Below, piece by piece: positions 6,323 to 7,252 of a stretch of 7,252 bases of DNA. The DNA comes from Lachnospiraceae bacterium UBA4292 (lineage in GTDB: Bacteria > Bacillota > Clostridia > Lachnospirales > Lachnospiraceae). The first letter of the stretch is position 1. The number at the start of each line of letters is the position of its first letter. Both the position numbers and the translations under genes were made by a program. Under the pieces are notes generated by a model. That model did no database searches, was not told the origin of the DNA, and was given only the letters and a program-made list of their open reading frames with translations. The DNA is taken from the NCBI GenBank assembly GCA_002395865.1, contig DGVE01000115.1:1-7252 (forward strand), given 5' to 3'.

Positions 6323-6937
6323 TTACTTGAGAGCAGTCACAGCCTGCTCGGCAGCATACAGGGTGGCAGCCTCGTCCTGCGACCACTTGAGGCAATCGCT
6401 TACGTTTTTAAAGGCCTTTTCGAGCTCCGCGCTCTTAGTGCTTGCGATATAGTCAATGTTCGGCACTACAGTAATGTTTCATTTACCGTAATACTCATAG
6501 GAGGAGCGGCAGCCGGTGTACTCTGCCCAGTCCTTCGCGGCTTCGGTGATCGGCTCAGACAGTCTGGATACCCAGTAGCTGTAATTGTATCGCTCCTTTG
6601 GCTCCAGTTTCGAATCGAGGACTTCGCTGTCCTCGCCGCGGTCCCAGTAGGTGCCCTTAGGGCCGTACAGGAACGTAAGCATGCCCTCGGGGGTGTATAG
6701 ATAGTTGATGATATCCATGCTAAGCTCCGGATATTTCGTGCAGGCCGCTATGGAAAGGACCTTTATCGAACCTACCTCCCTGAGCCCCGGTACGAGAGGA
6801 GCGGCATCCGTGGGAATGAGTGATGCCATGATGCGATTCTGCCGTATGTGCTCAGGAGAGCTGTACTCGGATGCTCCCAGAAAACCCTTGTCGCGCATTT
6901 CAATATACGGGTAATCGATAGCAAAGAGCAGTATATC
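6323..6937 (-). pseudogene. ABC-transporter sugar-binding protein, C-terminal remnant with in-frame stop
   Basis: Read on the - strand from just after the purC terminator, this encodes about 203 residues that resemble the C-terminal part of long (about 500-560 residue) extracellular solute-binding proteins of carbohydrate ABC transporters. Typical segments are MASLIPTDAAPLVPGL, YPELSMDIINYLYTPEGM, LYGPKGTYWD and the W/E-rich tail. The frame is broken by TGA at 6481-6479, after YEYYGK. It continues in the same frame as NITVVPNIDYIASTKSAEL and onward for 51 residues to TAA at 6325-6323, and that tail (AFKNVSDCLKWSQDEAATLY) also looks like genuine binding-protein sequence. The N-terminal two thirds, the signal peptide and the lipobox are absent: upstream there is only the purC terminator and purC. 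No permease or ATPase gene is nearby. A reading that starts at an ATG at 6988 would begin inside the purC terminator and is not a real start. It is therefore a 5'-deleted, nonsense-mutated pseudogene; a sequencing error at the TGA would not restore the missing N-terminus. Confidence 0.82.
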
Positions 6938-6969
6938 AAAAAAGAGCCCCTGCGCATTGCAAGGGCTCT
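6938..6969 (-). terminator. Intrinsic terminator of purC
   Basis: On the - strand AGAGCCCTTGC (6969-6959) pairs with GCAGGGGCTCT (6953-6943) through 11 pairs including one T-G wobble, with loop AATGC. A run of six T (6943-6938) follows directly. It begins 15 bp after the purC stop. This is a classic strong Rho-independent terminator, and it also marks the upstream edge of the pseudogene. Confidence 0.93.
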
Positions 6970-6984
6970 CATTATAAAATCTTA

Positions 6985-7252
6985 TCAATATGCCAGAGGC
7001 TTGCCGGTGAGCTTCTCGTAGCCTGTCAGATAGATGCCTATGGTCTTCTCTACAACATCCTCGGGCAGCTTCCAGCCGTGCCCCTCGTTCTTGGGATCCT
7101 TCAGCCAGTCGCGCGCGAACTGTTTGTCGAAGGAGGGCTGGCCGTGGCCGGGCTCGTAAACATCCGCGGGCCAGAAGCGTGAGCTGTCGGGTGTGAGCAT
7201 CTCGTCGCCGAGGACCACATTGCCATTCTCATCGAGACCGAACTCGAACTTG
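6985..7252 (-). CDS. purC: Phosphoribosylaminoimidazole-succinocarboxamide synthase PurC, C-terminal part
   Basis: The last 88 codons of purC, running off the right edge of the window; the base at 7252 belongs to an incomplete codon. PurC (SAICAR synthase) joins CAIR and aspartate using ATP in de novo purine synthesis in the cytosol. The visible part begins [11 protein letters not shown] and contains [14 protein letters not shown], which is the signature of the family's C-terminal half, then [14 protein letters not shown] and [14 protein letters not shown], and ends LTGKPLAY before TGA at 6987-6985. The long form of the C-terminus ([10 protein letters not shown]...) belongs to the roughly 290-residue PurC type rather than the 235-240 residue type of Bacillus and E. 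coli. No start is visible, so the GTG at 7218 is not proposed as one. It ends in a strong terminator 15 bp after the stop, so it is the last gene of its transcription unit. Whether other pur genes precede it cannot be seen. Confidence 0.96.
   Translation of the reverse strand, partial: KFEFGLDENGNVVLGDEMLTPDSSRFWPADVYEPGHGQPSFDKQFARDWLKDPKNEGHGWKLPEDVVEKTIGIYLTGYEKLTGKPLAY

Noticed and set aside
6479..6481. TGA read as tryptophan or selenocysteine instead of a stop
   Set aside because: TGA ends the first partial gene, mtaB, the lipoprotein gene and purC in this window, and no selenocysteine-insertion-like hairpin was seen right after it. With the missing N-terminus, gene decay is the simpler reading.
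6314..6700. A 128-codon + strand frame opposite the binding-protein remnant
   Set aside because: It is antisense to sequence with clear binding-protein homology, has no family-like motif, and its codon pattern is a shadow of the other strand.
6479..6988. A 169-codon - strand frame taken as an intact gene starting at ATG 6988
   Set aside because: Its first 17 codons lie in the purC stop region and the purC terminator hairpin, there is no sensible ribosome binding site or signal peptide, and family-like sequence continues past its TGA. It is treated as part of a pseudogene.

Overview
The window looks like a chromosomal segment from a Gram-positive Clostridia member, most likely Lachnospiraceae or a close relative. 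The reasons are strong AGGAG-type ribosome binding sites, heavy use of AGA/AGG (Arg) and ATA (Ile) codons, a rhodanese-less ThiI beside its own NifS-type cysteine desulfurase, a short HPr-like protein without the phospho-histidine, and a WG-repeat lipoprotein. The family assignment comes from protein style, not from a marker gene.

Left part (1-2708, + strand). The 3' end of an unrecognised gene overlaps a group I cysteine desulfurase, which is followed one base later by thiI. This is a tight operon: the desulfurase takes sulfur from cysteine as a persulfide, and ThiI uses it for 4-thiouridine at position 8 of tRNA (and possibly for thiamine thiazole).

Middle (2709-4443). A hairpin terminator separates thiI from a convergent 77-residue HPr-like gene on the - strand. 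That gene and mtaB (+ strand) are divergent from a 103-bp spacer in which their candidate -10 elements share bases. MtaB is the radical-SAM methylthiotransferase that makes ms2t6A37 in tRNA, so two tRNA thiolation enzymes and a sulfur donor lie within 4.1 kb.

Right part (4444-7252). A lipoprotein with WG-type repeats has its own extended -10 promoter and ends near a strong GC hairpin. From the other side, purC (- strand, 3' part only) ends at a textbook intrinsic terminator. Between the two lies the C-terminal third of an ABC-transporter sugar-binding protein on the - strand. Its N-terminus is absent and it carries an in-frame TGA, so it is a decaying gene remnant.

No rRNA, tRNA, CRISPR array, insertion sequence or phage gene was seen. 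No stretch over 300 bases lacks a gene or pseudogene. I found no convincing new multi-gene system. The items most worth a second look are the His-less HPr-like protein with its overlapping divergent promoters, the solute-binding-protein remnant, and the sulfur/tRNA-modification cluster.
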